Positions 35,771 through 45,408 of a stretch of 47,665 nt of DNA are shown in pieces. Numbering within the stretch: position 1 is the stretch's first letter; each line of letters opens with the position of its first letter. The position numbers and the translations under genes were made by a program. The stretch is from an uncultured Bacilli bacterium. GTDB taxonomy: Bacteria; Bacillota_I; Bacilli_A; ML615J-28; CAG-313. The stretch covers positions 1 through 47,665 of the forward strand of contig CANQDG010000013.1 in assembly GCA_947591495.1 (NCBI GenBank). The letters are read 5' to 3'. Below the pieces are notes generated by a model. The model saw only the letters and a program-made list of their open reading frames with translations, ran no database searches and was not told where the DNA came from.

Positions 35771-35935
35771 CATTCTTAGGTAGATAATATTAGAAAGTTT
35801 TATCTTAATATGATAAAATATTCTCAATCTGGTTGATTTTTTCTCATCATTTGCGCCATAGATTATTATTTATAAATCATATATAATGTTAGTGTAATTA
35901 GCCATTACTAAAAATTATACAAGGAGAAAATTTTT

Positions 35936-37015
35936 ATGAATATTGGAAAAACAATTAAGGAATTACGAATTAAAAATGAAATGACTCAAAATGAATTAGC
36001 AAATATGTTAGGAGTATCAATGCAAGCAGTCTCACGTTGGGAAACAAATATAACATTTCCTGATATAACTTTGCTTCCGATAATCGCCAATTTATTTCAT
36101 GTTACTACTGATGAATTACTTGGAGTAAATTCCTTTAAACAAGATGAATGCATTAAACAAATTATCAATGAATCAAAAGAATTTGCAAGAATTGGCGATA
36201 CACTAAAAAGGATTGAAGTGTTAAAAAAAGGACTTAAAGATTATCCAAACAACTATATACTTTTAGAAAATTTAATAAGTGCTTTATCTTCATTTTATTA
36301 CGCTAATTATGATGAAAAAACTTCGCAAAATGATGTTTTAAGAGAAATAATTGAATTATCCGAAAAGCTTTTAAAAGAATGTAATGATAACATGATTAGA
36401 AATCGTGTTTTACAACAATTATGTTATGCATATAGAGAAATAGGCAAGAAGGATAAAGCAATCGAAGTTGCAACCCAAATGGCATCACTTTTTGAGTGTA
36501 AAGAGGTCTTAATGTCCGATTTATTAGATGGTGAAGAAAAAATTATTCAAGCCCAACACATAATAGAAGGCGCTTTATCACTTATTCTAATCGAATCGCA
36601 ACATAAATTAATTAATGATAATCTAGATTATAACATTAAAATATATGAAAGAATGAATCAAATCATTTATGCGGTATTTGAAAATAAGGAATATGGTTTT
36701 TATAATCTATTTTTAATGAATAATTATTTAGAATTAGCATATAATTATGCTATTTTACAAGATATTGAAAATGTAATTACATCTTTAACAATAGCCGTTG
36801 ATCATGCATCAGCCTATCAAGACCGAACTTCTAAAAAGAAATACACTAATGTTTTATTTAATATGATTGATGATGATCCAAAAAATATTATTAAAAATAC
36901 AAAGATAACGGAAAAAACAGTTATTATGAATAAACTTAATAAAGAGGAATTTGCTTTTATCAAAAATGATATTAGATTTAAAGAAATATTAGAAAAAGTA
37001 AAGGAATTATGCTAA
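35936..37015 (+). CDS. XRE-family regulator with helical-repeat C terminus
   Basis: Residues 1-64 of this 359-residue protein form a Cro/C1-type helix-turn-helix (TQNELANMLGVS, then QAVSRWET). The remainder is all-helical with TPR-like spacing (for example DTLKRIEVLKKGLKDYPNNY and REIGKKDKAIEVATQMASLF), a layout shared with ligand- or peptide-sensing regulators of the RRNPP type. No small peptide gene follows; only 68 bases separate it from the next gene. AAGGAG precedes the ATG; a TATAAT at 35882-35887 without a good -35 is the likely promoter. Its targets are unknown. Confidence 0.85.
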   Translation: MNIGKTIKELRIKNEMTQNELANMLGVSMQAVSRWETNITFPDITLLPIIANLFHVTTDELLGVNSFKQDECIKQIINESKEFARIGDTLKRIEVLKKGLKDYPNNYILLENLISALSSFYYANYDEKTSQNDVLREIIELSEKLLKECNDNMIRNRVLQQLCYAYREIGKKDKAIEVATQMASLFECKEVLMSDLLDGEEKIIQAQHIIEGALSLILIESQHKLINDNLDYNIKIYERMNQIIYAVFENKEYGFYNLFLMNNYLELAYNYAILQDIENVITSLTIAVDHASAYQDRTSKKKYTNVLFNMIDDDPKNIIKNTKITEKTVIMNKLNKEEFAFIKNDIRFKEILEKVKELC

Positions 37016-37046
37016 CATTTTTCTTAAATTTGCACATTATAAATAT

Positions 37047-37085
37047 AAAAAAGAGTTGTTTTTTGCAAAAAAAGCAACCCTTTTT
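37047..37085. terminator. Bidirectional terminator between converging genes
   Basis: AAAAAG and CTTTTT with GTTG/CAAC inside pair over a TTTTTTGC-AAAAAA core; runs of A and T flank it, serving the XRE gene and the U32 gene. Confidence 0.75.
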
Positions 37086-39285
37086 ATATTTTAATTGATT
37101 GAAGAACTTTGATAACTTCTTCTTTAGTTTCAGTAGTAAACGTTACTAAAAATAGGTTTATTCCTCTTTCTTTTAGCCAGTCAATTTTACTAATTAAGTT
37201 AACTAACTTATAATCAATAATTCGTAAAGTACACCCATCACTTGGATAAGTAAAAATGTTAAATCGATTATTATATTCATCTAATAATTGATATTGATGA
37301 TTTAAGCATTGCAAACATCCTTTATTTTGATAACCTTTAGCCTTCGCAATCATACAATGAGTAGTTGCCATAACATCCATTTTGCCATAAATAGGAATTC
37401 CTATATTAACATCTAAATTTTGAAATGAAAGCTTTTCTAATTCGGTAAGACTTAGTTCATAAGATAAATAAATTTTTGCAAAACCTAAATTTTTTAAAAG
37501 TTCAATAGCAAAATAGTTAGTAACATTAAAATAAGGTGATATAGCATTATGAATAGATGTTTGCGCAAAATTATGAATCATAGAATAATCAGTCGAATGT
37601 TTAGCCAAACGAGCTGTATTTTTTTGTTTAGAATCATAATCTGTGTAAATATCGGTTATTCCAAAAGTTAGGCAAGTATCATATTGTTCTTTATTATGGA
37701 CTATTACGGTTAATTTAGGCAGCGATTTATTAAAATGTTTTTCTTCTAGATGCCATTGATTGTTATTAAACTCGGTAGAATGATTTAGTCTTTTCATATT
37801 TAACAAATCAATTGCTTCACGACGTAATTTATTAAGATCTTTAAGACTAATAAAGGCTTTTTGGTCATATTCAATAATTAAATCTTGAAAATAAAAAACC
37901 GTATCATTTAATTTATTTAATTTTATTTTATAAAATTCATCACTTTGAGGGTTATTAGTTGTATTTAAAATCACTTCAGATGTCTCAACTTCAACCTCAT
38001 TTATACCATCACTTAATAAAAGTTTAGCCTTTTTATTAACTTCTAAAATAAACTTACCAAATAGCGGAAATTTTTGATGCTCAAGTTTCATATATTCAGT
38101 TAATTCATTGATGACTTTTTGTGATTTGGTTTTTAAAACTTCACAATTAATAACTTTAGGTAGCCTAATTGGTAATTTTACAACTTCAAAAGCCTTAGCT
38201 TTTTTTCTTTCACAATTATTGACAAACATTTTTTGAACATAAAAACCTTGATCATCCTTAGCAACAATTCTAAGGGCATCACCAATTTCTAAGCTATTTT
38301 CTAGTTTAATTTCAATATAGCTTGCGGTTTGATTAATAACACGACCTAACTTAATCCCTTGATGATTAACTGTCCCCCAATTTGTTATCGTAAAATTGTT
38401 ATCATTAAATAAATCACCTTTCGTAAATTGACGATTAAAACTTACTTTCATATCATTTTTTAGCATAGAAAGATCAATTGGTTGGGCTGAATAATAAGCA
38501 TCAATGGCGTTTCGATACGCTTTAATGGTCGTATAAACATATTCTTGATTTTTCATCCGTCCTTCGATTTTAAACGATGCAATTTTTGCTTCGATTAATT
38601 CATCTATTTGATCGATGGTGCATAAATCTTTCATTGACATCACCGGCTTATTAACAACTATTTGTTTTTGCAAGTCTTCTATTAAAGTATAATTTTTACG
38701 ACATGGCTGAGCACATAAGCCACGATTACCACTACGTTTACCTATGGCATAACTCATTAAGCAATTACCAGATGAACAGTAACATAAAGCACCATGAATA
38801 AATACTTCTATTTCAATGTCATATTTAGTAAATTTTTTTATTTCATTAATTGATACCTCACGAGCTAAAATAACTCTTTTTACACCTAGATCGCTAAATA
38901 GTTTTAAACTTTTTTCATCATAAATATTCATTTGAGTTGAAATATGAACTATGAAATTAGGAAAAGTCTGTCTGACATAAGATAATACACCTAAATCTTG
39001 CACAATGATGGCATCAACTTTTATTTCATATAAAAAGGCTAAATTTTTACAAAGTTCTTCCCATTCACTAGGAAAAATAATTGTATTTACTGTCACATAT
39101 ATTTTAGCATTTCTTAAATGAGCAAAGTTAACTGCTTCTTTTAATTCTTCATCACTAAAATTTTTTGCAAATTGTCTGGCACCAAATTTTTTACCAGCTA
39201 GATAAACAGCATCGGCGCCAGCCTCAATTGCCACTTTTAAGGTATCTAAATCACCAGCTGGTGCTAATAATTCAACTTTTTTCAA
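37084..39285 (-). CDS. U32 family protein (RlhA/TrhP-like RNA hydroxylation)
   Basis: The 733-residue protein starts with the U32 signature ELLAPAGDLDTLKVAIEAGADAVYLAGKKFGAR. It carries the family motif IHGALCYCSSGNC (H164, C168, C170, C175) with C191 and C195, which in E. coli RlhA and TrhP is linked to iron-sulfur-dependent hydroxylation of rRNA or tRNA. The middle part corresponds to DUF3656, and the end resembles a second U32 half (THCMIAKAKG, GCLQCLNHQ, FTYPSDGC). It is longer than E. coli RlhA (about 650). The old 'peptidase' label is probably wrong for this branch. AGGAGGT precedes the ATG, right after a hairpin at the end of degV; no separate promoter fits between. Confidence 0.88.
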   Translation of the reverse strand: MKKVELLAPAGDLDTLKVAIEAGADAVYLAGKKFGARQFAKNFSDEELKEAVNFAHLRNAKIYVTVNTIIFPSEWEELCKNLAFLYEIKVDAIIVQDLGVLSYVRQTFPNFIVHISTQMNIYDEKSLKLFSDLGVKRVILAREVSINEIKKFTKYDIEIEVFIHGALCYCSSGNCLMSYAIGKRSGNRGLCAQPCRKNYTLIEDLQKQIVVNKPVMSMKDLCTIDQIDELIEAKIASFKIEGRMKNQEYVYTTIKAYRNAIDAYYSAQPIDLSMLKNDMKVSFNRQFTKGDLFNDNNFTITNWGTVNHQGIKLGRVINQTASYIEIKLENSLEIGDALRIVAKDDQGFYVQKMFVNNCERKKAKAFEVVKLPIRLPKVINCEVLKTKSQKVINELTEYMKLEHQKFPLFGKFILEVNKKAKLLLSDGINEVEVETSEVILNTTNNPQSDEFYKIKLNKLNDTVFYFQDLIIEYDQKAFISLKDLNKLRREAIDLLNMKRLNHSTEFNNNQWHLEEKHFNKSLPKLTVIVHNKEQYDTCLTFGITDIYTDYDSKQKNTARLAKHSTDYSMIHNFAQTSIHNAISPYFNVTNYFAIELLKNLGFAKIYLSYELSLTELEKLSFQNLDVNIGIPIYGKMDVMATTHCMIAKAKGYQNKGCLQCLNHQYQLLDEYNNRFNIFTYPSDGCTLRIIDYKLVNLISKIDWLKERGINLFLVTFTTETKEEVIKVLQSIKI

Positions 39286-39300
39286 ATGAGTTACCTCCTA

Positions 39301-39336
39301 AAAATACCATTAGACAAGTTTGCCTAATGGTATTTT
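39301..39336 (-). terminator. Hairpin between degV and the U32 gene
   Basis: AAAATACCATTAG and CTAATGGTATTTT give a perfect 13-bp stem that ends in TATTTTT on the minus strand, immediately before the AGGAGGT of the U32 gene. It may be a partial terminator or an RNA-stability element. Confidence 0.7.
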
Positions 39337-39337
39337 G

Positions 39338-40225
39338 CTATGCAATATTTTCTTCTTTTTTAACAATTTCGTCAGCCATAATATATAAAATACCAATTGT
39401 ATTACGTCCACAATGTGAGCCAATTACACAACCAGCTACCGTTTCATAAAGATTTTCGATTTCACCACTTACCTCACTAATTAAAGAACGAATATAATCA
39501 GCGCCATCAAACGATAAAGTATGGGTAATAAAGACAAATTCTTTATCAATCTTAGGAAAATCGGTTAAGAATAAATTGGTCATTCCTTTTTGGGCCTTTT
39601 TTATGCTACCAACAAATTTAGCTCCAACTTGCATTGTTTTTTCGCGAACAACAATCATTGGCTTAATTTTTAAAACTTTAGAAAAAACATATGCAACCCC
39701 TGTACATCTTCCTCCTTTATATAGATATTCGAGGGTATCGATAACAAATTGGGATTTGACCCGTGGTACAAGGTTTTCTAATTTTTCCGCAATCTCAGCG
39801 GCACTTAAGCCCTCGTCACGGAATTTAGCAGCTTTCAATAATAATAAACCGATACCAGTTGATAAATTACCACTATCAACTAAAAAAATTCGATCTGGTG
39901 CAAGTTCGTTTTTAACAGTATTGGCAATTTCAAAAGTTGCTGACATTTTTGAACTAATGCCTGTATAAACAATGTCATAACCTTCATCAAGAAATTTACT
40001 AAAAAAATCTTTTATTTCACCAAAAGATGGTGCTGATGTTGTAGGTAAAGTCTTATTTTGTAAAACTTTATCATACAATTCTTCTAAAGTAATTTCTTTA
40101 CCATCTAAATATGAGTCATCACCAAAATTAACATGTAATGGTAAAGTATGAATATCATATTTAGTTAACAATTCTTGACTTAAATCGCAAGTACTATCAC
40201 TTAAAATTACAACTTTATTACTCAT
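39338..40225 (-). CDS. DegV family fatty-acid-binding protein
   Basis: The 295-residue protein begins VVILSDSTCDLSQELL and has TTSAPSFGEI, YTGISSKMSATFEIA and FLVDSGNLSTGIGLLL, the fatty-acid-pocket motifs of DegV/FakB proteins. FakB proteins present fatty acids to the kinase FakA; no fakA is in the window. The start is ATG 40225, with AGAGGA upstream, overlapping the nucleotidase gene by eight bases. A longer reading to 40273 lies wholly inside that gene and is rejected. Confidence 0.92.
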   Translation of the reverse strand: MSNKVVILSDSTCDLSQELLTKYDIHTLPLHVNFGDDSYLDGKEITLEELYDKVLQNKTLPTTSAPSFGEIKDFFSKFLDEGYDIVYTGISSKMSATFEIANTVKNELAPDRIFLVDSGNLSTGIGLLLLKAAKFRDEGLSAAEIAEKLENLVPRVKSQFVIDTLEYLYKGGRCTGVAYVFSKVLKIKPMIVVREKTMQVGAKFVGSIKKAQKGMTNLFLTDFPKIDKEFVFITHTLSFDGADYIRSLISEVSGEIENLYETVAGCVIGSHCGRNTIGILYIMADEIVKKEENIA

Positions 40226-41714
40226 TATTATCCTCTCTAATCGCAATCGTTCCGTATTTTTCAACATTTTCAATTAAGACATCTCTAAATAAATAGCCTG
40301 TATTAACTTGATTTTCTCCTTTAAGGAATGGATTGCTTGGTTTGTCAAAAATATAATCGATGGTTGCTACCGTATACATTTTGTTTCGTTCGATAGCTTG
40401 ACCATTAATATAATGGCTATTTCCACTTTCAGTAACATTAGCACTAAAGACAAAGTCACTATGATTAAATAATTGCATTACATAACTACCACTTAATGTC
40501 ACCGTCTTTACAACGTTGTCAAAAGGCATAATTTCGTAAATCTTTGCAACTGTAATACTTTCACCTTGATAAATAGGGAAAGCCTGAGAACGGATACCTC
40601 CAATATTGATTACAGCAAAATCAGTATTAGCATATTCCTTAAGCGCCGTAGCAGCCCAATCAGCACCACCATAGCGATCTACTCGACTTTCGGCCACGCC
40701 TAATATACGATTAAAAATTGGTGATGTTTCTTCTTTTAATTGATCAACAATAGTTTGAATATTTGAATCTTTTGTCGTGCCCGTATTATCTTTAGTTGTT
40801 GATGTAGCATTTAATACTTTTTTAGTTTTTGCATCTAATTCAAGTTTAATAACGCCATACTTTTGACCAGCTGAACCAGCTTGAAGATATGGAACTTTAG
40901 TTCCGTCACTTCTTGTTTCATAACCACTATAATTGTAATGTGTATGAGCATTAAGAATGGCATCAACTTTCTCATTACCGGTTAAATTAGCTAACTTACT
41001 ATTTAAAGTTTCACTTTCGTGACCAGCAACAATGACAATATCAACATTTTTATTAACTCGTAAATCGGCAACTGTTTGTTTTATATGACTAAGTGGTTCT
41101 TCAAAACGATAATCCTCAATCATTGCTTGTGTAATATCACTAGCATTATTTTCACCCATAAAGCCGACAATTCCGATTTTTAAATCACCACGTTCAACAA
41201 TTGTGTATGTATCTGTTCCCGTAGGTCGCATATTAGTTGATTTTTCAATAATATTACAGCCAAGATAAGGGAAATTGGCCTCACCATTATCAGGATTACC
41301 ATCAACATATTTAGCAATTTCAGGATAACTCCAATCAAATTCATGATTACCTAAAACCATTGCATCAAACTTTAAATAATTCATAATATCAACAATAGTT
41401 TTTCCATGATCATAATTAGAAAGGGCTGTCCCTTGAAACATATCACCACCAGAAATTAAAACACTTGCTTTAGCACTTCCTTTTTCGCGTGAAAGAGCAG
41501 CGCCAAGTCTTACAATTCCGTATCTACCATTTGTTTCATCAATAGCACCATGAAAATCATTAACATATAAAATAGTTAATTCATTAATTTGTTCCTTATT
41601 ATCATTATCGTTATTATTATTATTCCCGTTATCATCAATAATTTCGCATCCACTTACTATTACTAAAAAGACAAATAGCAACAATAAATGAACAACTATG
41701 TTAATTTTTTTCAT
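40218..41714 (-). CDS. Secreted 5'-nucleotidase/UshA-type lipoprotein
   Basis: A 498-residue lipoprotein: signal peptide with Cys23 in VIVSGC, an Asn/Asp-rich linker (29-39), then a metallophosphoesterase domain with D53 and H55 (VNDFHG), D91 (SGGDMFQG), N123-H124 (LGNHEFDW), AGHES and NAHTHY, and the 5'-nucleotidase C-terminal domain (GGIRSQ, IMPFDN). It hydrolyses nucleotides outside the cell, releasing nucleoside and phosphate. It is first in an operon with degV. AAGGAG precedes the ATG. Confidence 0.94.
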   Translation of the reverse strand: MKKINIVVHLLLLFVFLVIVSGCEIIDDNGNNNNNDNDNKEQINELTILYVNDFHGAIDETNGRYGIVRLGAALSREKGSAKASVLISGGDMFQGTALSNYDHGKTIVDIMNYLKFDAMVLGNHEFDWSYPEIAKYVDGNPDNGEANFPYLGCNIIEKSTNMRPTGTDTYTIVERGDLKIGIVGFMGENNASDITQAMIEDYRFEEPLSHIKQTVADLRVNKNVDIVIVAGHESETLNSKLANLTGNEKVDAILNAHTHYNYSGYETRSDGTKVPYLQAGSAGQKYGVIKLELDAKTKKVLNATSTTKDNTGTTKDSNIQTIVDQLKEETSPIFNRILGVAESRVDRYGGADWAATALKEYANTDFAVINIGGIRSQAFPIYQGESITVAKIYEIMPFDNVVKTVTLSGSYVMQLFNHSDFVFSANVTESGNSHYINGQAIERNKMYTVATIDYIFDKPSNPFLKGENQVNTGYLFRDVLIENVEKYGTIAIREDNNE

Positions 41715-41747
41715 TTAATATTCTCCTTGTGTAATAAATATACAACG

Positions 41748-41776
41748 ATTATAACAAAAATTTAGTTTTTTTTCAA
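41748..41776 (-). promoter_or_regulatory. Promoter of the nucleotidase-degV operon
   Basis: TTGAAA (41771-41776), 17 bases, TATAAT (41748-41753) preceded by TGT on the minus strand: extended -10. Confidence 0.82.
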
Positions 41777-41804
41777 CCTTATAGCCTATTTGCAAACAAA
41801 TTTT

Positions 41805-42305
41805 TTAAATAAAATGAACATTTTCACTTGAAAATTGGGTTTTTGCTTCTTTTTCTTCGGCTTTATAACCTAAATGGATTAATCCGAGAGGAATAATATT
41901 TTCTTTTTCCTTTATTATTTTTCGAACAGCTTCTACTCTTTCTTTAACCGGATAAATTCCACACCAAACACTACCAATTTCTAGTGAAGTAGCCGCTAAT
42001 AATATATTTTCTATAGCAGCCGAACAATCTTGAATCCAAAAGTCATTATCATTTTTAGTCATTGATTTATCTGTATTACCTGCAACAATAATGATTAATG
42101 ATGAATTAAACGCAAAATTTTTACTAACATCACGAAGGCTTTGTTGAGTAGTTTCATCTTTAATAACATAAAATTCCCATGGTTTAGTATTTCTAGCTGA
42201 TGGAGCTGCCATAGCACACTTTAATAATGTTAAAATATTTTCATCACTAATCTTTTCATTAGTAAATTTTCTAATACTTCTTCTTTGATAAATTGTTTCA
42301 ATCAT
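41805..42305 (-). CDS. Nitroreductase family FMN protein
   Basis: The 166-residue protein has the FMN-binding start RRSIRKFTNEKIS, AMAAPSARNTKPWEF and the later GSVWCGIYP and IPLGLIHLGY blocks of small nitroreductases. Members reduce quinones, nitro compounds or flavins using NAD(P)H; the true substrate is unknown. GAGGT precedes the ATG. It follows the aquaporin gene after a stem-loop, and could be read from that promoter. Confidence 0.92.
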   Translation of the reverse strand: MIETIYQRRSIRKFTNEKISDENILTLLKCAMAAPSARNTKPWEFYVIKDETTQQSLRDVSKNFAFNSSLIIIVAGNTDKSMTKNDNDFWIQDCSAAIENILLAATSLEIGSVWCGIYPVKERVEAVRKIIKEKENIIPLGLIHLGYKAEEKEAKTQFSSENVHFI

Positions 42306-42326
42306 TAAAATACCTCTTTTTAAGCA

Positions 42327-42353
42327 TTAAAAACCACAAGATGTGGTTTTTAA
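42327..42353 (-). terminator. Terminator hairpin after the aquaporin gene
   Basis: TTAAAAACCACA and TGTGGTTTTTAA form a perfect 12-bp stem with a three-base loop, overlapping the aquaporin stop. Only a five-T run follows, so read-through into the nitroreductase gene is possible. Confidence 0.75.
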
Positions 42354-43051
42354 TCATTTTTATTCTTTTTAAATAAGCAACGATAAACAACAGCTGCAAG
42401 TGCGCCACCTGCAAATGGTGCTAAAATCCAAATCCAAACTTGTTCAAGTGATGTTGTTTCTCCGGCAATTGCTTGGAAAATAGCTGGAGCAAGTGATCTT
42501 GCAGGATTAACCGATGTACCGGTAAATCCTAATCCAAATAAATGAACAAGAGCAAGGGTTAAACCAATAATAATACCTGCTAATTTACCATTAGCAAATT
42601 TTTCATCAGTAGCACCTAAAACAACAAATACAAAAATAAAAGTCAAAATTACTTCTACTACGAAGGCAGCAATATATGAAAAAGCATCAAGTTTATTTGC
42701 ATCTTTTAAAAGGAATTGAATTTCATTTCCACCTAATGCTCCAAAATGACCTCTTAAGCAAAGACCAAGTAAAGCAGAACCAACTAGTGCCCCAAGAACT
42801 TGAGCTCCCATATAAGCAAAGCATTCTTTCCAACTAATTCTTTTGCTAAGAGCCATACCTAAAGAAACCGCTGGGTTTATATGGCAACCAGATATATTAC
42901 CAATAGTATAAGCCATAGCAACAATAACTAACCCAAATGCTAAAGATGTTGCAACAACTGAAGCACCGGTAACAGAAGCTACTCCACAAGCAATAAAAAC
43001 TAAAACGGCTGTGCCGATCGTCTCAGCAATACATTTTTTAATTAAATTCAT
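42350..43051 (-). CDS. Aquaporin (AqpZ-like)
   Basis: A 233-residue MIP channel with six helices and two NPA boxes (N59-P-A and N182-P-A). The selectivity-filter positions read F39 (LAFGLV), H170 (LVHLFG), T179 (GTSVNPARS) and R185, the set of water-selective AqpZ and not of glycerol channels. This assignment rests on alignment by eye. GGAGGT precedes the ATG and an extended -10 promoter lies 35 bases upstream. Confidence 0.93.
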   Translation of the reverse strand: MNLIKKCIAETIGTAVLVFIACGVASVTGASVVATSLAFGLVIVAMAYTIGNISGCHINPAVSLGMALSKRISWKECFAYMGAQVLGALVGSALLGLCLRGHFGALGGNEIQFLLKDANKLDAFSYIAAFVVEVILTFIFVFVVLGATDEKFANGKLAGIIIGLTLALVHLFGLGFTGTSVNPARSLAPAIFQAIAGETTSLEQVWIWILAPFAGGALAAVVYRCLFKKNKND

Positions 43052-43085
43052 TTTTTTACCTCCAAAATATTTATGATTTACTATT

Positions 43086-43114
43086 ATTATATCAATCTAT
43101 TAAAAAATTATCAA
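43086..43114 (-). promoter_or_regulatory. Promoter of the aquaporin gene
   Basis: TTGATA (43109-43114), 17 bases, TATAAT (43086-43091) preceded by TGA on the minus strand: extended -10. Confidence 0.8.
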
Positions 43115-43125
43115 TAAATTGTATT

Positions 43126-45408
43126 TTAATCAACTGATTTTAAAGATTCAACCATTTTAACTTTTTTAACAAGTAATGAAAAAATACTATTCATAATAAT
43201 ACTTACACCACATGTTAATAAGATGGTTAATAAATATGTAGATGGGTTAATATGATAAATATATGTTAATAATGGATTTTCATTTACTTTTAAAACCGCA
43301 ACAAGTAATGGATAACCAAATAATAAACCAATTAAAGAACCAATTAATGTTGAAGTTAAAATTTCAAAAGTTAGTGATGTCGCAATTTCTAATCGATTAA
43401 AGCCTAAAACTTTTAATGTTGCAATATCACGTGTTCGTTCTTCAAAATTTAAGAGTGCTAAATTATATAAAACAACAACAGCTAACAAAATAGCAAAAAT
43501 TTTAATCGTTGTTGTCATAATCCTAATGGTTGATGTAACATTATTAGCTACTTCATGCATTTTTTTATTAGTTGTAACACTTTCAATTCCTGCTAATTCT
43601 TCTATTTTACTAGCTAAATTCTCGTTATTATGATAATCAGTTGTTTTAATCCATGCGGCATTAGGTTTAAATTCTAAATCTTCTAATTTATCATAAGAAA
43701 TAAAAACGCCTTGCGTGATACATAAATTAGCAATACCTGAAACTTTATCAATAAAAGTTTTATCACCATAGATAATTTCAATTTCATCACCTATTTTTGC
43801 GCCAGTTTCTTCAGCGACCTTTTTTGAAATGAGAAAACCATCTTGGTGATAATCACAAGTAAAAATAGCACTTTCTTTTGGTAACAAATATAAATTAGTT
43901 GATATGATCTTATTCGATTGCAAAGTAATACCTAATTTTGCATATTCTTCAACAACTTCTACCCCATCAAGTTGTTCTAAGGTTGGCTTTTTTGAACCGC
44001 TATTAGTATAACCTACTGATACATCATAATTAATTAATTCATCAATTTCTAAATTTAAGCCATAATTTAAAGTATTATCAATACCAAAACCACATACTAA
44101 AAGAGCTGAACAACCTAAAAGTCCTAAAATTACCATTAATGTACGACTAATTTTACGTTTCATATTTCGCAAAGCCATTCTAATCGTTAATGGTATTTTT
44201 TGAAAAAAGGACGTTTTTTCTAAGATTCCTCTTCTTATTGTAACACTATTTTCGCCTCTTAAACTTTCAATTGGTTTTTTATTTATTTCTTTATGACATG
44301 CGATGTAACTTGTAATAATCGAAACTATGACTAAAATAACGACACTAATTAAGTATTCAAAATGAAAAAATGGAACACGATAATGTGGTAATTGATATAA
44401 ATATTGATATTTCGTATCCATAACTTTAGGAATAATTAATGGTCCTAAAATAATACCAAAGATTCCACCAATTAAACATAGCAAAACTGTTATACTCATA
44501 TAATGGGTAAGTATTTCTTTTTTACTATAACCAAAAGACTTCATTATACCAATATTCATTCTTTCTTTATTAATTAACTGTGAAATGGAAGTTAAAATAA
44601 TTAAAACTCCAACTAAATAAAACATAACAGGGAAAATATATAGCATTTTTTTAGCTTGTATAACATCTGCTTCAATCGAAATATTTGATGGCATATCCAT
44701 TCTTTTAGCCGCATATACAAGATTATTATTTTCTTTATTAGCATAATATTGATTGATTTTAGTTAAAATATCATCACTATTTTCACATTTAATAACGTAT
44801 TGATTATAATAAAGGCTTATTAAGCTATCAAAAAGTGAACCAAGCGAACTAAATTTGGCTCTAATTACATCAATACCAACATAAATAAGACTTGAAGAAT
44901 AAGTTGAATTATCTAAAGCTTCGGGATGAATCATTGTTCCGGTGATTTTAGCATCCAATTTCATTGTTGAAATTTCAATTTCGGTCGTATCACCTATTTG
45001 TAAATTTTTTCGTTTAAGAAAATTGCTATCAACTAAAACATCGTTAGTATCATATTGATCTTTGGAAACTTCCGTAGGTAAATTCATCTTTGTATTTTCA
45101 TCAAAAACAATAATATTTACATTAACTGTTCCAGCTTTACCAGTTAGATAAATTCGTTTTTCATAATCTAAATCTAAATTTTGTAAAAATTCTTCATCTT
45201 TTTGATCATATCCATTAAATGTTACGATTAAATCACTCATATTAGTCTTTTCGTATATTTGATTTAATCGATCATCTAAATTCCTATAATTTGCAAAAAT
45301 ACCGGTAAATAGCGTAACTGATAGCATCGCAATCAAAATAACCGATAAATATTGTAAATAACTAGTTCTAATTTCACTTACAACTTTTTTACGTAATACT
45401 TTTACCAT
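43126..45408 (-). CDS. FtsX-type ABC permease, two-domain
   Basis: The 760-residue permease has an N-terminal helix (about 18-36), a first outside domain, three helices (about 255-375, ending in the ESLRGEN coupling segment), a second helix-outside domain-helices unit (from about 423), and ends with FtsX-like helices (LKVLGFNRLEIA near 675). It therefore holds two FtsX units in one chain, unlike the split permease pair at 16.3-18.8 kb. It overlaps its ATPase gene by seven bases. Related proteins export peptides or lipoproteins or give bacitracin-type resistance; the role is not clear. Confidence 0.9.
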   Translation of the reverse strand: MVKVLRKKVVSEIRTSYLQYLSVILIAMLSVTLFTGIFANYRNLDDRLNQIYEKTNMSDLIVTFNGYDQKDEEFLQNLDLDYEKRIYLTGKAGTVNVNIIVFDENTKMNLPTEVSKDQYDTNDVLVDSNFLKRKNLQIGDTTEIEISTMKLDAKITGTMIHPEALDNSTYSSSLIYVGIDVIRAKFSSLGSLFDSLISLYYNQYVIKCENSDDILTKINQYYANKENNNLVYAAKRMDMPSNISIEADVIQAKKMLYIFPVMFYLVGVLIILTSISQLINKERMNIGIMKSFGYSKKEILTHYMSITVLLCLIGGIFGIILGPLIIPKVMDTKYQYLYQLPHYRVPFFHFEYLISVVILVIVSIITSYIACHKEINKKPIESLRGENSVTIRRGILEKTSFFQKIPLTIRMALRNMKRKISRTLMVILGLLGCSALLVCGFGIDNTLNYGLNLEIDELINYDVSVGYTNSGSKKPTLEQLDGVEVVEEYAKLGITLQSNKIISTNLYLLPKESAIFTCDYHQDGFLISKKVAEETGAKIGDEIEIIYGDKTFIDKVSGIANLCITQGVFISYDKLEDLEFKPNAAWIKTTDYHNNENLASKIEELAGIESVTTNKKMHEVANNVTSTIRIMTTTIKIFAILLAVVVLYNLALLNFEERTRDIATLKVLGFNRLEIATSLTFEILTSTLIGSLIGLLFGYPLLVAVLKVNENPLLTYIYHINPSTYLLTILLTCGVSIIMNSIFSLLVKKVKMVESLKSVD

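Noticed and set aside
40226-40273. Longer DegV reading
   Set aside because: It lies inside the nucleotidase gene and lacks a ribosome site; ATG 40225 has AGAGGA.
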